Assembly: GCA_045661365.1 (NCBI GenBank)
Contig: JAZRFL010000201.1
Span: 1-5,496 of the forward strand
Source of the DNA: UMGS1484 sp045661365
Lineage (GTDB): Bacteria; Bacillota; Clostridia; Oscillospirales; Acutalibacteraceae
Direction: 5' to 3'
DNA length: 5,496 bases
Position 1 is the first letter of the stretch. Each line of letters starts with the position of its first letter. The translations under genes and the position numbers were made by a program. The notes under the pieces were generated by a model, which was not told the origin of the DNA, searched no databases, and was given only the letters and a program-made list of their open reading frames with translations. Positions 4,314 to 5,496 of this stretch are shown piece by piece.

Positions 4314-5496
4314 TTATAAACTGCGGAACAAATGCTCCACCCAAGTAAGCTGTGATTGCTTGTTGTCACGCAACCACGCTTGTCGATGATCGGCAAGGAA
4401 GGGTTCTACGTCCGGCTTTTCTTCTTCCCCCATCAGGTACAAATACATACGCATCATGGTTTCCACCGCCCGTGCGGACAAAATCAGATCGGCGGTGGGT
4501 TCGGTTTGCGGCAACGCTTTTAATTCTTCTTGCAGTTGTAAGCACGCGGGCAGCATTTCACGGATTCTGTCGCCGTCGCATCCGTGGAGCTTGCCGTCGC
4601 CGTCGGCATGATCCCGACTTCCTAAACAAAGCACCAGACCACCCCACAGTGCGGTGTTTTCGCAGGCGATCAAGCGACGAATATACGCCACCATGTTGTC
4701 CTGCTGACCGTAAGCCAAGGCAGAAAAGGTCTTTTCATATTCCTCGTCAATGGGGGCATTTACCTGCCAACCCATTTGTGCGCCCAAGGTCAGACCGTAC
4801 AACGCACCGTTTATGGAGCACACGTTGCCGTAGTCCCCCCAGTTGGTGGTCAAAATTCCCAACGCACCATGCTCGGCACCGTACTTTGCCATGGTGGAAA
4901 TATTCCCCTTGGCACCAACCGCATCTTCGATCCAGCGATTCCAACTGCCGGTACCGGGACACTGAATCTGCTTGCGCCCCGCTTTGGCAAAGGCGGCGGT
5001 GTTGTTCACCGTAGGACAGGGGCCGTAATCCCAATTGAGCATGATCACGTCGTCTCCCAGTTCCTCGATCTTTTCGGGATGATGCAGCACAATATCGCCC
5101 CACATCATGGGTTTCTTTCCGTGGAACCGTACCCGCTCTAAAATTTGTTGCACAAATCCGAAATAGGCCTCGCCCACGTCTTTGCCTGCATTGCGTCCTT
5201 TGCACAGGTCAAAGGTCTCGTCACAACAAATATTAAAATATTCCGAACGGCACAACCCCACGTATTGGTCGATCATGCTGTGAATGACCGTAATGGATTC
5301 GGGGTTAAACACGTCAATGGTATGATGCGCCATTTTTTCGTGCCAAGGATGGGAAGAAGGCTGGTAGTTTTCGTATTCGCACAAATGCCGATATTTGGGG
5401 CTTTGCAACAACCGATACAAATGTCCAAAGGTAGAGATCGACGGAGTCAATTCCACAAACCGTGCATGACAATACGCGTCCAATTCCATGATTTCG
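4314..5496 (-). CDS. Glycoside hydrolase family 20 beta-N-acetylhexosaminidase, 5' partial
   Basis: GH20 enzymes remove terminal N-acetylglucosamine or N-acetylgalactosamine from glycans by substrate-assisted catalysis, in which the 2-acetamido group is the nucleophile. Counting from the Met codon at 5487-5489, the visible part shows VELTPSISTFGHLYRLL (12-28), the strand-end ICCDETFDL with the catalytic Asp-Glu pair at 90-91, PMMWGDIVLHHP (127-138), LNWDYGPC (151-158), GSWNRW (181-186) and GILTTNWGDYGN (211-222). The order and tryptophan-bearing motifs fit a GH20 TIM barrel. About 140 further residues form a helical C-terminal region. That Met is not the true start: the frame continues with Glu-Ile to the window edge, and the N-terminal part of the barrel is missing, so secretion cannot be judged. 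The sequence around the acid pair carries unusual cysteines (80, 88, 89, 96). Substrate specificity is not readable. It converges on the lipoprotein pair. Confidence 0.93.
   Translation of the reverse strand, partial: EIMELDAYCHARFVELTPSISTFGHLYRLLQSPKYRHLCEYENYQPSSHPWHEKMAHHTIDVFNPESITVIHSMIDQYVGLCRSEYFNICCDETFDLCKGRNAGKDVGEAYFGFVQQILERVRFHGKKPMMWGDIVLHHPEKIEELGDDVIMLNWDYGPCPTVNNTAAFAKAGRKQIQCPGTGSWNRWIEDAVGAKGNISTMAKYGAEHGALGILTTNWGDYGNVCSINGALYGLTLGAQMGWQVNAPIDEEYEKTFSALAYGQQDNMVAYIRRLIACENTALWGGLVLCLGSRDHADGDGKLHGCDGDRIREMLPACLQLQEELKALPQTEPTADLILSARAVETMMRMYLYLMGEEEKPDVEPFLADHRQAWLRDNKQSQLTWVEHLFRSL

Noticed and set aside
4352..5014. Plus-strand open frame of 220 codons opposite the GH20 gene
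   Set aside because: Its Arg/Pro/His/Cys-rich composition is typical of antisense translation, while the minus strand shows clear GH20 motifs.

Overview
The window looks like chromosomal DNA from a low-to-moderate GC Firmicute, probably an uncultured gut-type Clostridia (Oscillospirales-like). The lineage is an inference. It rests on textbook sigma-A promoters, short lysine-led lipoprotein signals with a lipobox, a NADase-type glycan-binding domain of the kind seen in clostridial lipoproteins, a GH20 hexosaminidase, and U-tract intrinsic terminators. No marker gene fixes the species.

Layout. (1) 1-1480: a consensus promoter, a good Shine-Dalgarno site and a complete 400-residue acetate kinase gene (ackA), closed by an intrinsic terminator. 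(2) 1481-2228: about 750 bases with no credible gene, packed with structured repeats. It holds two copies of a compound hairpin element whose arms differ but keep pairing, an 85-bp near-perfect duplication of the ackA trailer and terminator, a third unrelated terminator between them, a cluster of nested palindromes, and two oppositely oriented copies of a GTCATTGCGAG...GTGGCAATC repeat. (3) 2229-4258: a second consensus promoter driving two adjacent lipoprotein genes 18 bases apart. The first is a beta-rich protein of unknown function; the second carries a C-terminal NADase-type/discoidin-like domain. (4) 4262-4303: a long hairpin serving as terminator for both converging transcripts. (5) 4314-5496: the C-terminal two thirds or so of a minus-strand GH20 beta-N-acetylhexosaminidase, running off the right edge.

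Functionally, ackA belongs to fermentative ATP production from acetyl phosphate. The lipoprotein pair probably sits on the outer face of the membrane, and the GH20 enzyme would remove terminal N-acetylhexosamine from glycans. No shared pathway is evident beyond general saccharolytic, surface-oriented life.

The most interesting material is the repeat region after ackA. Six base pairs covary between the two hairpin copies, and a second, enclosing inverted repeat is also re-matched in each copy. This points to selection for, or propagation of, a structure rather than a sequence. A second oddity is an abrupt synonymous-codon shift inside ackA near codon 120-135.
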